NCBI RefSeq assembly: GCF_002205895.1
Contig: NZ_NJDE01000004.1
Coordinates: forward strand, 186,001 to 250,000
From: Saccharibacillus sp. O23
GTDB lineage: Bacteria; Bacillota; Bacilli; Paenibacillales; Paenibacillaceae
Reading direction: 5' to 3'
Length of the DNA stretch: 64,000 bases
The position numbers and the translations under genes are program-made. Numbering within the stretch: position 1 is the first letter of the stretch; each line of letters starts with the position of its first letter. Below, piece by piece: positions 24,886 to 34,196 of the stretch. Below the pieces are notes generated by a model, which saw only the letters and a list, made by a program, of their open reading frames with translations, did not search any database and was not told where the DNA came from.

Positions 24886-25968
24886 TTATGCCGAAACGAT
24901 CGGCCGAGAACCCCCGTCGTTCGCCGGTTCGGATTCTTCGGGTTCGAATTCTTCAGGCCGCGTGCCGGCAAAATAATCCCTAAGCAGCTCGTACGAACGG
25001 ATCCGTTTCGCGAACTCGCGGATCGGACTGGTAATGACCAGTTCTTCGACGCCGCAGCGTTCGGCCGCTTCCCGCAGCCGTCGACCGACCGTTTCCGCCG
25101 AACCTTTGATCAGCGGGGAAGGAATATGTTCGATGCGGTATTCTTCCCCGGATTGAATGCCGAATTCTTCGGCGCGCGCCCGATCGCCGATCGTGATCTT
25201 CCGTCCGCTGGCGAGAACCGCGCGGAACAGATCGCTTTCCGCCGCGATGCCTTCCGCTTCTTCGTCGGTGTCCGCGGCCGCGGCGGACACCGACAGAATC
25301 GATTCGGGTCGCGACCCGTTCGCGGACACGAATCGGTCCCGATAGCGCTGCAGCGCCTCTTCCGCTTGACCCAAGTCTCCGTTGATAAACAGCGAGAATA
25401 CATACGGCAGGCCCAGACTCGCCGCCAGATCGGCGCTGTCCGCGCTCGCTCCGAGCACGTAAAGACGCGCGGGCTGCTCCGATACCGGCTCGGCGCGCAG
25501 TCCTTCGAGCGGATCGCCTTCGCCCGGCTCGATGCCGTGCAGATAGTTTTGCAGTTCTTCCAGCTTGCCGGACAGCGAAGCGTCTTCTTCCGGCGCGCCT
25601 CGGCGCAGCGCCCGCGTCGAACGCGGCAGGCCGCCCGGCGCGCGTCCGACGCCCAAATCCAGCCGGTTCGGTTCGAGATTCGCCAGCACGTTGAAACTCT
25701 CGGCGACTTTGTACGGGCTGTAATGCTGAAGCATCACGCCGCCGGAGCCGACGCGGATCCGCTCCGTGGACGCGAGCAGATACGCGATCAGCACTTCCGG
25801 CGAAGATCCCGCGACCGAGCGGGAATCGTGATGTTCCGACACCCAGAACCGATGATAGCCGAGTCGATCGGCGCGGCGGGCCAATTCGACGGTATAGCGC
25901 AGCGCCCGCTCGGGCGTATCTTGTTCAAAAATAGGCGTTTGGTCCAAAATGCTCAATCGTATCTCCAT
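24886..25968 (-). CDS. LLM-class flavin-dependent oxidoreductase (luciferase-like)
   Basis: 360 residues. Family blocks: RLSILDQTPIF at the start, GYHRFWVSEHHDSRSVAGSS, RIRVGSGGVMLQHYSPYKVA, RLDLGVGRAPGG and a C-terminal RSYELLRDYF. These TIM-barrel enzymes use reduced FMN and oxygen to hydroxylate or cleave small molecules. The start at 25968 follows an AGAGGGG site by 5 bases; an in-frame ATG at 26007 has poorer signals. Last gene of an operon containing an FMN reductase, a dipeptide-type importer and an NtaA-type monooxygenase. Substrate unknown; a sulfur or nitrogen compound is likely. Confidence 0.85.
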   Translation of the reverse strand: MEIRLSILDQTPIFEQDTPERALRYTVELARRADRLGYHRFWVSEHHDSRSVAGSSPEVLIAYLLASTERIRVGSGGVMLQHYSPYKVAESFNVLANLEPNRLDLGVGRAPGGLPRSTRALRRGAPEEDASLSGKLEELQNYLHGIEPGEGDPLEGLRAEPVSEQPARLYVLGASADSADLAASLGLPYVFSLFINGDLGQAEEALQRYRDRFVSANGSRPESILSVSAAAADTDEEAEGIAAESDLFRAVLASGRKITIGDRARAEEFGIQSGEEYRIEHIPSPLIKGSAETVGRRLREAAERCGVEELVITSPIREFAKRIRSYELLRDYFAGTRPEEFEPEESEPANDGGSRPIVSA

Positions 25969-26013
25969 ATCGTCCCCTCTTTCCTTCTCCCGTTCTCGAT
26001 CGATCAAGTGATA

Positions 26014-26586
26014 TCAGGCATGCACGCCCGGAAGCGCCGCAGGCACGCTCTCGCGCCGGGCCAGCTCGAGCTTAAGTTCGGACAGCGAACGTTCCAGACG
26101 CGACTGAATCTCGGCCGACAGAATATATCCGCCTTCCGGGCGGCGTTCGATCTCCCGATCGACCCCGAACACGCCGCCGAGAATGTTGCGCGCGGCGAGC
26201 GCGTTCAATACCGGCTTCAGCGAATAGTCGATCGCCAGCAGATGCGCGATCGTTCCGCCCACGAACAGCGGCAGTACCGGTTTGTCGCGCAGACCTTCCT
26301 GCGGGATCAGATCGAGGAACGTCTTGAGCACGCCGGAATACGAAGCTTTGTACACCGGGCTGGCGAATACGACGGCGTCCGCCGCGTCGACCTTCCGCAG
26401 CGCGGCGCGGATCTCGGAACCCGCGAAGTTGGCGCCGATCAGGTCGGCGGCCGGAAGCTCCGCGATATGCAGCAGTTCGCTGTCGAAGCCTTCTTCGGTC
26501 AATCGGCCTTGCAAATAGTTCACCGGTCCGTACAATCGGGACGAGCGATTCGGGCTGCCGGAGACGATCAGGACGTTCTGGGTCAT
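26014..26586 (-). CDS. NAD(P)H-dependent FMN reductase (SsuE-like)
   Basis: 190 residues with the flavodoxin-like fold: VLIVSGSPNRSSRLYGPVNY for phosphate binding, ADAVVFASPVYKASYSGVLK and LPLFVGGTIAHLLAIDYSLK. This is the pattern of SsuE, which supplies reduced FMN to a partner monooxygenase. GAGGAGG is 7 bases before the ATG. It lies between the ATPase gene and the LLM gene, so it most likely feeds both LLM enzymes of this operon. Confidence 0.87.
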   Translation of the reverse strand: MTQNVLIVSGSPNRSSRLYGPVNYLQGRLTEEGFDSELLHIAELPAADLIGANFAGSEIRAALRKVDAADAVVFASPVYKASYSGVLKTFLDLIPQEGLRDKPVLPLFVGGTIAHLLAIDYSLKPVLNALAARNILGGVFGVDREIERRPEGGYILSAEIQSRLERSLSELKLELARRESVPAALPGVHA

Positions 26587-26624
26587 GGAAATTCCTCCTC
26601 GGGAATAAGTAAGAACAAGCGAAT

Positions 26625-28667
26625 TTACGACGGATAATGGCAGGCGGCGGCATGCCGGCTGCCGATCTCCGCCAGAGGCGGCTCGACGTTGCGGCACAGA
26701 TCGGTCGCCAGCGGGCAGCGGGTATGGAACCGGCAGCCGGCCGGCGGATTCGTCGGCGACGGAATTTCTCCTTTGACGATAAACGATTCCCGGTTCGCCG
26801 CCGATGTTCCCGGGATCGACGAGAGCAGCGCCCGCGTGTACGGATGCGCCGGATTCCGGAACAATTCTTCGCCGGGCGCGACTTCCATCAACTTCCCCAA
26901 ATACATGACTCCGATCCGATCGGAAATATGGCGAACGACTTGCAGGCCGTGCGCGATAAATACCGAGGTCAAGCCTAATTTCTGTTGAAGATCCTGCAGC
27001 AGATTGACGATCTGCGCCTGTACCGAGACGTCGAGCGCGGAGACGGCCTCGTCGGCCAAAACGAACCGCGGATTGACCGCGATGGCGCGAGCGATCCCGA
27101 TCCGTTGACGCTGACCGCCCGAGAACTCGTGCGGGTAACGGTTCTGCCAAGCGGCTTGCAGGCCGACTTGTTCGAGCAGTTCGCCGACCCGCTCGCGACG
27201 CTCGGCAGCGCCGAGCGACGTATGCGCCCGAAGCGGCTCGGCGATAATCTCGCCGATATTCCAACGCGGATCGACCGTTCCGTAAGGGTCTTGATGAATG
27301 ATCTGAAGATCGCGGCGCGACTGCCGCCAGCGGGCTTGGTCCCGCAGCGTCAAGGCTTCGCCGCGGAAGCGCACTTCCCCGCTCGTCTGCGGTTCGAGCT
27401 GAAGCAGCAGGCGGCCCAGCGTCGACTTGCCGCTGCCGGACTCGCCGACCAGTCCGAAGGTCTCGCCTTCGGCGATCGACAGCGATACGCCGTCGACGGC
27501 CCGAAGGATACGCTTCGGGCGGCCCCATCCGCCGCCGAGCGGATAATGCTTGGCGAGGTTCTCCGCTTCGAGCAGCGGGCGCGAAGCGGAGAATTCGGCC
27601 GGCGCGGCCGAGGCGCCGGGCGTTCCCGCCGAGGTCGAGGCGGGAACGGCGGAAGCGAAGCCCGCCGGACTTCCGCCGCGCGGGGCGGCCGCGACTTCGT
27701 CGGCGTGCCAGCAGGCGGCGAAGCGTCCGCCGCCCTGCTCGCTCAGCGGCGGAACGCTGCTTCGGCAGCGCTCGGTCGCCCAAGCGCAGCGCGGATGGAA
27801 TCGGCAGCCGTCCGGCATCTCGGCCAGACCCGGCGGCGAGCCTTCGATCGCGCGCAGCCGTTCGCCGCGGCGGCCTTCTTGCGTCGCGACGGCATTCAAC
27901 AGGCCGATCGTATAAGGATGCCGCGGATTGCCGAGCACTTCGGCGGCCGTTCCCTGTTCGGCGATGCGTCCGGCATACAGCACGACGATCCGGTCGGCCA
28001 TCTCGGCCGCGACGCCCAGATCGTGCGTGATCAGCAGGATCGACATGCCGAGACTTTGCTTCAATTCGCTCAGCAGCTCAAGAATCTGCGCCTGTATGGT
28101 GACGTCGAGCGCCGTCGTCGGTTCGTCGGCGATCAGCAGCTCCGGTTCCCCGGAGAGCGCCATCGCGATCATGGCGCGCTGAAGCATGCCGCCGGACAGT
28201 TCGCCCGGATACTGCTTCATGCGAAGTTCCGGCTCGGGGATGCCGACCCGGCGCAGCAGCTGCGCGCCTTCCGCCCATAACTTGGATTTCCGTTCGCGGC
28301 GATGCGCCGCCATCGTCTCCACGATCTGGCTGCCGATCGTGAAGACCGGATCGAACGCCGCCATCGGTTCTTGGAAGATCATCGCGGCTTTGCGGCCGCG
28401 AAGACCGCGAACGGCGCTCTGCGGCAGCGAATCGATAAAATCGTCGCCCAACCGGATGCTTCCGCCCGCGATGCTGCCGTTCTCGTAATCGGTAAGCCTC
28501 AAGATCGCTTTGGAAGCGATCGTTTTGCCGCTGCCCGATTCGCCGACCAGGCAGACGGTCTCGCCGGGCGCGATATCGAACGAAATCTCCGACACGGCCG
28601 TCAGCGTGCCTCTCGGCGTATGGACGTCGATCGTCAGGTCTTTGACTTCAAGCAGGGGCTGCGTCAT
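26625..28667 (-). CDS. Fused dipeptide-type ABC transporter ATPase (DppD-DppF fusion)
   Basis: 680 residues with two complete ATPase domains. The first has GESGSGKT (42-49), [27 protein letters not shown] and the OppD/DppD cysteine tail; the second has [36 protein letters not shown] and another cysteine tail ([14 protein letters not shown]). They are joined by an Ala/Gly/Ser/Pro-rich linker. One chain thus replaces the DppD and DppF pair. The chosen start follows GGAGG by 9 bases; the longer frame overlaps the permease gene upstream. The window's other importer keeps separate subunits. Confidence 0.93.
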   Translation of the reverse strand: MTQPLLEVKDLTIDVHTPRGTLTAVSEISFDIAPGETVCLVGESGSGKTIASKAILRLTDYENGSIAGGSIRLGDDFIDSLPQSAVRGLRGRKAAMIFQEPMAAFDPVFTIGSQIVETMAAHRRERKSKLWAEGAQLLRRVGIPEPELRMKQYPGELSGGMLQRAMIAMALSGEPELLIADEPTTALDVTIQAQILELLSELKQSLGMSILLITHDLGVAAEMADRIVVLYAGRIAEQGTAAEVLGNPRHPYTIGLLNAVATQEGRRGERLRAIEGSPPGLAEMPDGCRFHPRCAWATERCRSSVPPLSEQGGGRFAACWHADEVAAAPRGGSPAGFASAVPASTSAGTPGASAAPAEFSASRPLLEAENLAKHYPLGGGWGRPKRILRAVDGVSLSIAEGETFGLVGESGSGKSTLGRLLLQLEPQTSGEVRFRGEALTLRDQARWRQSRRDLQIIHQDPYGTVDPRWNIGEIIAEPLRAHTSLGAAERRERVGELLEQVGLQAAWQNRYPHEFSGGQRQRIGIARAIAVNPRFVLADEAVSALDVSVQAQIVNLLQDLQQKLGLTSVFIAHGLQVVRHISDRIGVMYLGKLMEVAPGEELFRNPAHPYTRALLSSIPGTSAANRESFIVKGEIPSPTNPPAGCRFHTRCPLATDLCRNVEPPLAEIGSRHAAACHYPS

Positions 28668-28708
28668 GATGTCGATCCTCCTTTGGCGACCGCCTGTGCG
28701 GCCGGCGT

Positions 28709-29644
28709 TTATCTTCCTTTGCGCTTCGGATCGACCGCGTCTCTCCAACGGTCGCCGATCAAGTTTACCGAGAGCACGAACAGCGTGATCGTCAGGCCCG
28801 GGAACGTGCAGATCCACCAAGCGACGGTCAGATAACCGCGTCCTTGAGACAGAAGCGCGCCCCAGTCGGGAATTTCTTTAAGTACGCCGAGCCCCAGAAA
28901 ACTTAATCCCGCTCCGGCCAGAATCGACGATCCCAATCCCAAAGTCGCCATGACCAGCAGCGGCGCGGCCGAGTTCGGCAGTACATGCCGAAGCAGCACG
29001 TCCGACGGCTTGGTTCCGAGCGCTCGCGAAGCGAATACGTATCCCCGGCCGCGAATCGCCATGATCTGTCCGCGCATCACCCGGGCATACCCCGGCACGG
29101 ACGAGATCGCGATCGCGAGCACGATATTGCGCAGGCCCGGGCCGAGCGCCGCCGCGATCGTCAGCGCCAGCAGGATGCCGGGAATCGTCAACAGGACGTC
29201 CATGATCCGCATGATCGCCGCGTCGAGCCTGCCGCCGACGTATCCGGCGAGCGAGCCGAGCGTACCGCCGAGCAGCACGCCGACGATCACGGAGCTGACG
29301 CCGATCAGCAGCGAATCCCGAGTTCCGTATACCACCAGACTGAACACGTCGCGGCCGAAATAATCGGTTCCGAACAGATGCGCCGAAGAAGGACCTTGCA
29401 GAATCGCGGCCGTATTCATCTCGGTCGGCGAATAAGGCGCGATCCAGCCGGGCAGCAGCGCGCACGCGGCGAGAAAAGAAACCGCAAGACCCGCGAGAAC
29501 CGTCAGAAGATCGGCCGACCCGAAACGCCGCCGGGAAACGGCCTGCCGACCTGCGGCATAAGCGCTTTTTCGGCTGCGTCCCGCCAAGCGGCCGAGCCAT
29601 GCGCCGCGCGCCGCCGGTTCTGCCGATGTCGCCGAATTTTTCAT
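28709..29644 (-). CDS. Dipeptide-type ABC transporter permease (DppC type)
   Basis: 311 residues. A basic N-terminus of about 45 residues precedes the first helix (LLTVLAGLAVSFLAACALLP), then SSAHLFGTDYFGRDVFSLVV and a BPD_transp_1 domain (RGYVFASRALGTKPSDVLLR, GLSFLGLGVLKEIPDWGALL). Its ATG overlaps the TGA of the DppB-type gene (ATGA). The frame is open further upstream only as an overlap with that gene. Second membrane subunit of the importer in the monooxygenase operon. Confidence 0.93.
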   Translation of the reverse strand: MKNSATSAEPAARGAWLGRLAGRSRKSAYAAGRQAVSRRRFGSADLLTVLAGLAVSFLAACALLPGWIAPYSPTEMNTAAILQGPSSAHLFGTDYFGRDVFSLVVYGTRDSLLIGVSSVIVGVLLGGTLGSLAGYVGGRLDAAIMRIMDVLLTIPGILLALTIAAALGPGLRNIVLAIAISSVPGYARVMRGQIMAIRGRGYVFASRALGTKPSDVLLRHVLPNSAAPLLVMATLGLGSSILAGAGLSFLGLGVLKEIPDWGALLSQGRGYLTVAWWICTFPGLTITLFVLSVNLIGDRWRDAVDPKRKGR

Positions 29645-30576
29645 GATTTCGCTCCTTTCCGTCTGATTCTCGGATCGATCGCCGCGTAAGACAGGTCGAC
29701 CAGCAGATTGATGCCCACGTATACGATCGCCGTGAAGAAGACGATCCCCTGCACGACCGGCAGGTCTTTGGCCATGATGGCGTCGGCCAAGATCCGACCG
29801 ATGCCCTGCCGCGAGAACACCGTTTCGATAATGACCGTTCCGGCCAGCATATCGCCGATCTGCATCCCGATCAGCGTCACCGCCGGGATCAGAGCGCTGC
29901 GAAGCGCATGCTTGTACTGAACGGCCCGTTCGCGCAGCCCTTTGGCGCGCAGAGTGGTGATAAACGGCTCGTTCAGCACGTCGAGCATGCTGCCCCGCAC
30001 CATGCGCACGATCGAACCCGCTCCGACGAAGCCGAGCGCGAGCGCCGGCAGAATCAAAGTGCGCCAACCGTCCGAGCCCATCGAAGGCAGCCAGCCGAGC
30101 TGCACCGAGAAGATCAGGATGAGCAGAATTCCCGACCAGAACGTGGGCATCGAGATGCCGAACAGTCCGACGATTCGGGCGATCAGATCGATGATGCCGC
30201 CTTTGCGGACCGCCGATAACACGCCCAGCGTGACGCCGACCGCCACGGCTACCAGCGCGCTGGCCGCCGTAAGCAGCAGCGTCGAAGGCACCTGCGCCAG
30301 AATCTTCGGCAGCACCGGATCGGAGCCGACCAGCGAACGGCCGAAATCTCCGGTCAGCATGTCGCCGAAATACGTCAGCAGCCGCTCATGGAACGGACGG
30401 TCGAGCCCGAGCTGCTGCCGCAGGTTTTCGATGACTTCGGGACTGACCGAAGTCGGATCGACCATCGACAGCACCGGATCGCCCGGCAGCAGGTAGAAGA
30501 TGCAAAATACCAATGCCAGCGAACCGACGATCACGAGCAGAGAGCTGAGCAGCCGGGACAAGGCGGCTTGAAGCAT
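29641..30576 (-). CDS. Dipeptide-type ABC transporter permease (DppB type)
   Basis: 311 residues with the DppB N-terminus (LSRLLSSLLVIVGSLALVFC), the YLLPGDPVLSMVD motif and six predicted helices. GGAGGAAG lies before the ATG. There is a 118-base gap to the binding-protein stop and a 4-base overlap with the downstream permease. It forms the channel with the DppC-type subunit. Confidence 0.93.
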   Translation of the reverse strand: MLQAALSRLLSSLLVIVGSLALVFCIFYLLPGDPVLSMVDPTSVSPEVIENLRQQLGLDRPFHERLLTYFGDMLTGDFGRSLVGSDPVLPKILAQVPSTLLLTAASALVAVAVGVTLGVLSAVRKGGIIDLIARIVGLFGISMPTFWSGILLILIFSVQLGWLPSMGSDGWRTLILPALALGFVGAGSIVRMVRGSMLDVLNEPFITTLRAKGLRERAVQYKHALRSALIPAVTLIGMQIGDMLAGTVIIETVFSRQGIGRILADAIMAKDLPVVQGIVFFTAIVYVGINLLVDLSYAAIDPRIRRKGAKS

Positions 30577-30694
30577 AACGTCTTCCTCCTTTCGTCCGGT
30601 TCGGACCGCTTCGTTTCTTCGCCTCGGAAGCGGCCGCGCGGACTTGCTCGAAATTCTTTTCGCGGAACCGCTCGGACGAACTTATTTTTGCGGA

Positions 30695-32386
30695 TTATTT
30701 TTGTAGATAGACATCGTTGAAGATCGGGTAACCGAACGGGTCGAATTTGAGTCCTTGCACCGATTTGCCCGCGGCTACGGTATACGGGAAGACGTACACC
30801 GGCAGAATCAGCGCTTGATCGCTGATATACTGCTGCACCTTCTTGTACAGCTCGGCCCGCTTCGCTTCGTCTTTCTCGGTCGCGCCTTGATCCAGCCACT
30901 CGTCTACCTGAGGATCGGACAGCCCCGACAGCGTTCGTCGTTCGCCTTCTTTCGTCGAATGATAGAACGAGACCAGTCCGTTCGGATCGGAATTGACCTG
31001 ACTGTTGCCGTACAGATCGTAATCCCAGTTCTGGTAGACGACCGTCGCTACATCCTGCGTGATTTCCACTTCCGTTTCGATGCCGACCGCTTTGAGCTGC
31101 TCGCGAATCATGGCCGCAATATCGTTGCGTTTCTCGCGGTTCGGCGAGCCGTCCACGTAATGCAGCGTCAGCTTCTGACCGTCTTTGACCCGGATCCCAT
31201 CGGCGCCTTTGACCCATCCGAGTTCGTCGAGCAGGGCGTTCGCTTTGGCGACGTCCGGCTTGATCTTGCCTTCCAGCGATTCGTCGTACCCGAGAATGCC
31301 CGGCGTGATCGACGACCAAGCTTGTTCGTACGTCCCCAGATACAGCGTCTTGACGATCGAATCGATATCGACGGCATACTGTACCGCTTGACGCGCTTTC
31401 AGCTCGTTCCACGGTTTATGCTCCAGATTGAAGAACAGCGTATACGGGAACCCGATCGTATTCGTTTGAAGAAGCTGCGCGTTCGGATCGTTTTTCAGCG
31501 CGACCACGTTCTGCGGCGGCACGGTCTCCGCCGCCAAGACTTGGCCGCTCTGCACGCCGCCGATTCGGGTCGCTTCTTCCGGCACGATCTTGAACGTCAG
31601 CGCGTCGAGATAAGCGGCTCCGGCGTTGGACGCCTCCGCGCTGCCCCACGCGTAATCCGGATTGCGTTCCAGCTTGATGTCGGCGTTCTCCGTCCAGCTC
31701 GCGAACTTGAACGGTCCGGTTCCGACCGGATGTTTGCCGAAATCTTCGCCTTCTTTCTTCGCGGCCGTCGGCGATACGATACTGAGCATGCCTTGGCTTA
31801 AGTTGCCGAGGAACGCTTCGGACGGTTTCTCCAGATTCAGCTTGATCGTATGTTCGTCCACGACTTCCGAAGACTTGTAAGGACGCAGCAGCGCGAGCGC
31901 ATTGGCGGCCTTCGTCTCCGGATCGATGATGCTGTCGAAATTGAACTTGACCGCTTCGGCGTCGAACGGCGTGCCGTCTTGGAACTTCACGTCGTCCCTC
32001 AGTTTGAGCGTGTAGCTCAGACCGTCGTCCGACGCTTTCCATTCGGTCGCCAGCGAAGGGCCGAGCGAACCGTCGGCGCTGCGGATCAGCAGCGTATCGT
32101 ACAGAGCGCCGAATACGCGGACCGAGACGGCAAGGCCGCTGCGGCGCGGATCGAGCGTGTCCGGCGACGTGGCCAGCGCGTAAGTCAATTCGCCGCCTTG
32201 AACCGGCGCGGAAGCTGCGGTCGTTCCGGAAGCCGCCTGCGCCGATTTCCCGCCGTCCGCCGGACCGCAGCCCGCAAGAGCCGTTGTCAGCGCGAGCGCC
32301 AATGCGCCGAACGCGTAACTCCAGTTGAACCTTTTTCTGCCGATCGAAGCCTTGGATAAGCTCTTGTCCGTAGTATCGCCGTACAT
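30695..32386 (-). CDS. Extracellular solute-binding lipoprotein, family 5, of the monooxygenase operon
   Basis: 563 residues. The signal peptide is unusually long (about 39 residues, basic stretch IGRKRFNW before the helix) and ends in lipobox LAGC (Cys40). The SBP_bac_5 fold shows LTYALATSPDTLDPRRSGLA and YTLKLRDDVKFQDGTPFDAE. AGGGGGC lies 8 bases before the ATG. It should bind the compound that the two LLM enzymes oxidise. This family also carries glutathione, nickel and opines, so the ligand is open. Confidence 0.92.
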   Translation of the reverse strand: MYGDTTDKSLSKASIGRKRFNWSYAFGALALALTTALAGCGPADGGKSAQAASGTTAASAPVQGGELTYALATSPDTLDPRRSGLAVSVRVFGALYDTLLIRSADGSLGPSLATEWKASDDGLSYTLKLRDDVKFQDGTPFDAEAVKFNFDSIIDPETKAANALALLRPYKSSEVVDEHTIKLNLEKPSEAFLGNLSQGMLSIVSPTAAKKEGEDFGKHPVGTGPFKFASWTENADIKLERNPDYAWGSAEASNAGAAYLDALTFKIVPEEATRIGGVQSGQVLAAETVPPQNVVALKNDPNAQLLQTNTIGFPYTLFFNLEHKPWNELKARQAVQYAVDIDSIVKTLYLGTYEQAWSSITPGILGYDESLEGKIKPDVAKANALLDELGWVKGADGIRVKDGQKLTLHYVDGSPNREKRNDIAAMIREQLKAVGIETEVEITQDVATVVYQNWDYDLYGNSQVNSDPNGLVSFYHSTKEGERRTLSGLSDPQVDEWLDQGATEKDEAKRAELYKKVQQYISDQALILPVYVFPYTVAAGKSVQGLKFDPFGYPIFNDVYLQK

Positions 32387-32518
32387 GTGAGTAAGCCCCC
32401 TCTATCTGTCTTAGTATGCGCGTCTATGTATCGCAACGACGCCTTGATTCAGGCAGGCGGTCCGAACGAACGCCGAACCGCCGTTTGTTTTCCGAATCGA
32501 TCGGGTTCGGACCGCCGA

Positions 32519-33889
32519 TCAGTTGACCGCCGCTTCTTCCGACGAAACCTGCTCCTGCTTCCGGCGCTGCGCCGTATGCCGGTTCTCCGGAATCGGTACG
32601 CCCAAGTTGCCGCGCAGCGTATCCGCTTCGTAATCGAGACGGTACAAGCCGCGTTCTTGCAGGATCGGAACCACCGTATCGACGAAGGTGCGCAGCTGGG
32701 TCGGAATATCGGTATGCACGATGAACCCGTCCGCGCCTTCGTTCTCGAACCATTCCTGAATTCGGTTCGCTACGTCTTCCGGCGTGCCGATAAAGCTCGT
32801 TTTCGGCGTGGCGGAACGAAGCGCCACTTGACGCAGCGTCAGTCCTTGCTCTTTGGCGTCGCGTTTGATCTTGTCCGTGCCGCTCTTGAACGCGTTGCTG
32901 CCGAGATCGCCGAGATCCGGGAACGCTTCGTCGAGCGGATACTGCGAGAAATCGTGATGGTCGAAGAAACGGCCCAGATATTCGAGCGCTTTCTCGATGG
33001 TGACCAGCGACGCGATCTCTTCGTATTTGGCTTCCGCTTCTTCGCGGGTCGCGCCGACGATCGGATTGATTCCCGGCAGGATCGCGATATCTTCCGGCTT
33101 GCGGCCGTTGGCGACGGCCTGCCGCTTCACGTCCCGATAAAAAGCCTGCGCGTCTTCGAGCCGTTCATGACCGGTGAATACGGCATCGGCGGAACGCGCC
33201 GCGAGCGCTTTGCCGTCTTCCGAAGAGCCCGCTTGGAAGATCACCGGCTGTCCTTGCTTCGAGCGGTCGATATTGAGCGGACCTTCGACCGAGAAATATT
33301 CGCCTTGATGGTTCAAGCGATGCAGCTTGTCCGGATCGAAGAAGACGCCCGTTTCTTTGTTCCGCACGAATGCGTCGTCTTCCCAAGAATCCCACAAACC
33401 GCGTACCACGTTCAGATGCTCTTCGGCGATCTTGTACCGATCGGCATGAGCCGGGTGGGAACGAATGATATGGTTCCGCGCGGTTCCTTCGAGCGGCGAA
33501 GTGACCACGTTCCAACCGGCGCGGCCGCCGCTGATCTTGTCCAGCGAAGCGAACTGGCGAGCGACCGTGAACGGTTCGCTGTAAGAGGTAGAGAGCGTGC
33601 CGACCAGACCGATCTTCGACGTGACGGCCGCCAGCGCGGACAAGATCGTCAGCGGTTCGAACCGGTTCAAGAAATGCGGAATGGACTTTTCGTTGATATA
33701 GAGGCCGTCGGCGATAAACACCAGATCGAACTTGCCTTCTTCGGCCGTTTGCGCTTGACGCTTATAGAACTCGAGATTGACGCTGGCATCGCTCAGTACT
33801 TCCGGATGTCTCCACCCCGTTACGCTTCCGCCTACTCCGTGAATGATCGCGCCGAATTTCAAGCTGCGTTGATGGGTTTGTTGAGTCAT
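32519..33889 (-). CDS. NtaA/SnaA/DszA-family FMN-dependent monooxygenase
   Basis: 456 residues. Family blocks: [60 protein letters not shown] and [20 protein letters not shown]. Members use reduced FMN from a partner reductase to oxidise nitrilotriacetate, dibenzothiophene sulfone, methylated sulfur compounds or N-acetyl-S-alkyl-cysteines. First gene of the operon, followed by the importer, the SsuE-like reductase and a second LLM enzyme, which makes organosulfur scavenging the best guess. A promoter and a palindrome lie upstream. Confidence 0.9.
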   Translation of the reverse strand: MTQQTHQRSLKFGAIIHGVGGSVTGWRHPEVLSDASVNLEFYKRQAQTAEEGKFDLVFIADGLYINEKSIPHFLNRFEPLTILSALAAVTSKIGLVGTLSTSYSEPFTVARQFASLDKISGGRAGWNVVTSPLEGTARNHIIRSHPAHADRYKIAEEHLNVVRGLWDSWEDDAFVRNKETGVFFDPDKLHRLNHQGEYFSVEGPLNIDRSKQGQPVIFQAGSSEDGKALAARSADAVFTGHERLEDAQAFYRDVKRQAVANGRKPEDIAILPGINPIVGATREEAEAKYEEIASLVTIEKALEYLGRFFDHHDFSQYPLDEAFPDLGDLGSNAFKSGTDKIKRDAKEQGLTLRQVALRSATPKTSFIGTPEDVANRIQEWFENEGADGFIVHTDIPTQLRTFVDTVVPILQERGLYRLDYEADTLRGNLGVPIPENRHTAQRRKQEQVSSEEAAVN

Positions 33890-33965
33890 TTTCTCTCCGC
33901 CTCTCTTCTCCTCGAATTTAATTCGTTAATTCCGATGGTTTTTGTATGTTTTCGGGTTGTGAAGA

Positions 33966-34032
33966 AGCTTACCATCCTCGAAACACCGGGTCAATCGTTC
34001 GGTTAATAGACATTTTCTATACGCATATAGAA
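33966..34032 (-). promoter_or_regulatory. Promoter and 18-bp palindrome upstream of the monooxygenase operon
   Basis: On the minus strand TTGACC (33994-33989), a 17-base spacer and TAAGCT (33971-33966). Upstream is the palindrome TTCTATA-CGCA-TATAGAA (34015-34032), about 20 bases before the -35, a usual place for an activator. With the next terminator it accounts for the 307-base gap 33890-34196, which has no gene. Confidence 0.5.
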
Positions 34033-34081
34033 GAAAACAATGCGACGTTTATCCTTGACGTTTGCCCAAAAACGAGACAAC

Positions 34082-34122
34082 AAAAAAACGCCTGCCGCAA
34101 ACTCGAAGGTTTGCGGCAGGCG
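34082..34122 (-). terminator. Strong terminator downstream of the UbiD-family gene
   Basis: Perfect 14-bp stem with a six-base loop and seven T on the minus strand. Confidence 0.85.
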
Positions 34123-34161
34123 CCGGGCCGAAGCCGATGCAATCAAAAAAGATCAAACCGC

Positions 34162-34187
34162 GCCTTTCGGCCGGCAAGCCGAAAGGC
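34162..34187 (-). terminator. Second hairpin directly after the UbiD-family gene
   Basis: Perfect 10-bp stem GCCTTTCGGC with a six-base loop; a T6 tract follows only after about 13 bases. It is probably an auxiliary part of a tandem terminator. Confidence 0.5.
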
Positions 34188-34196
34188 CTCTATCCG

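Noticed and set aside
33890-34081. Possible SAM riboswitch before the monooxygenase operon
   Set aside because: No long leader with the conserved S-box stems is visible; only a promoter and a palindrome are seen.
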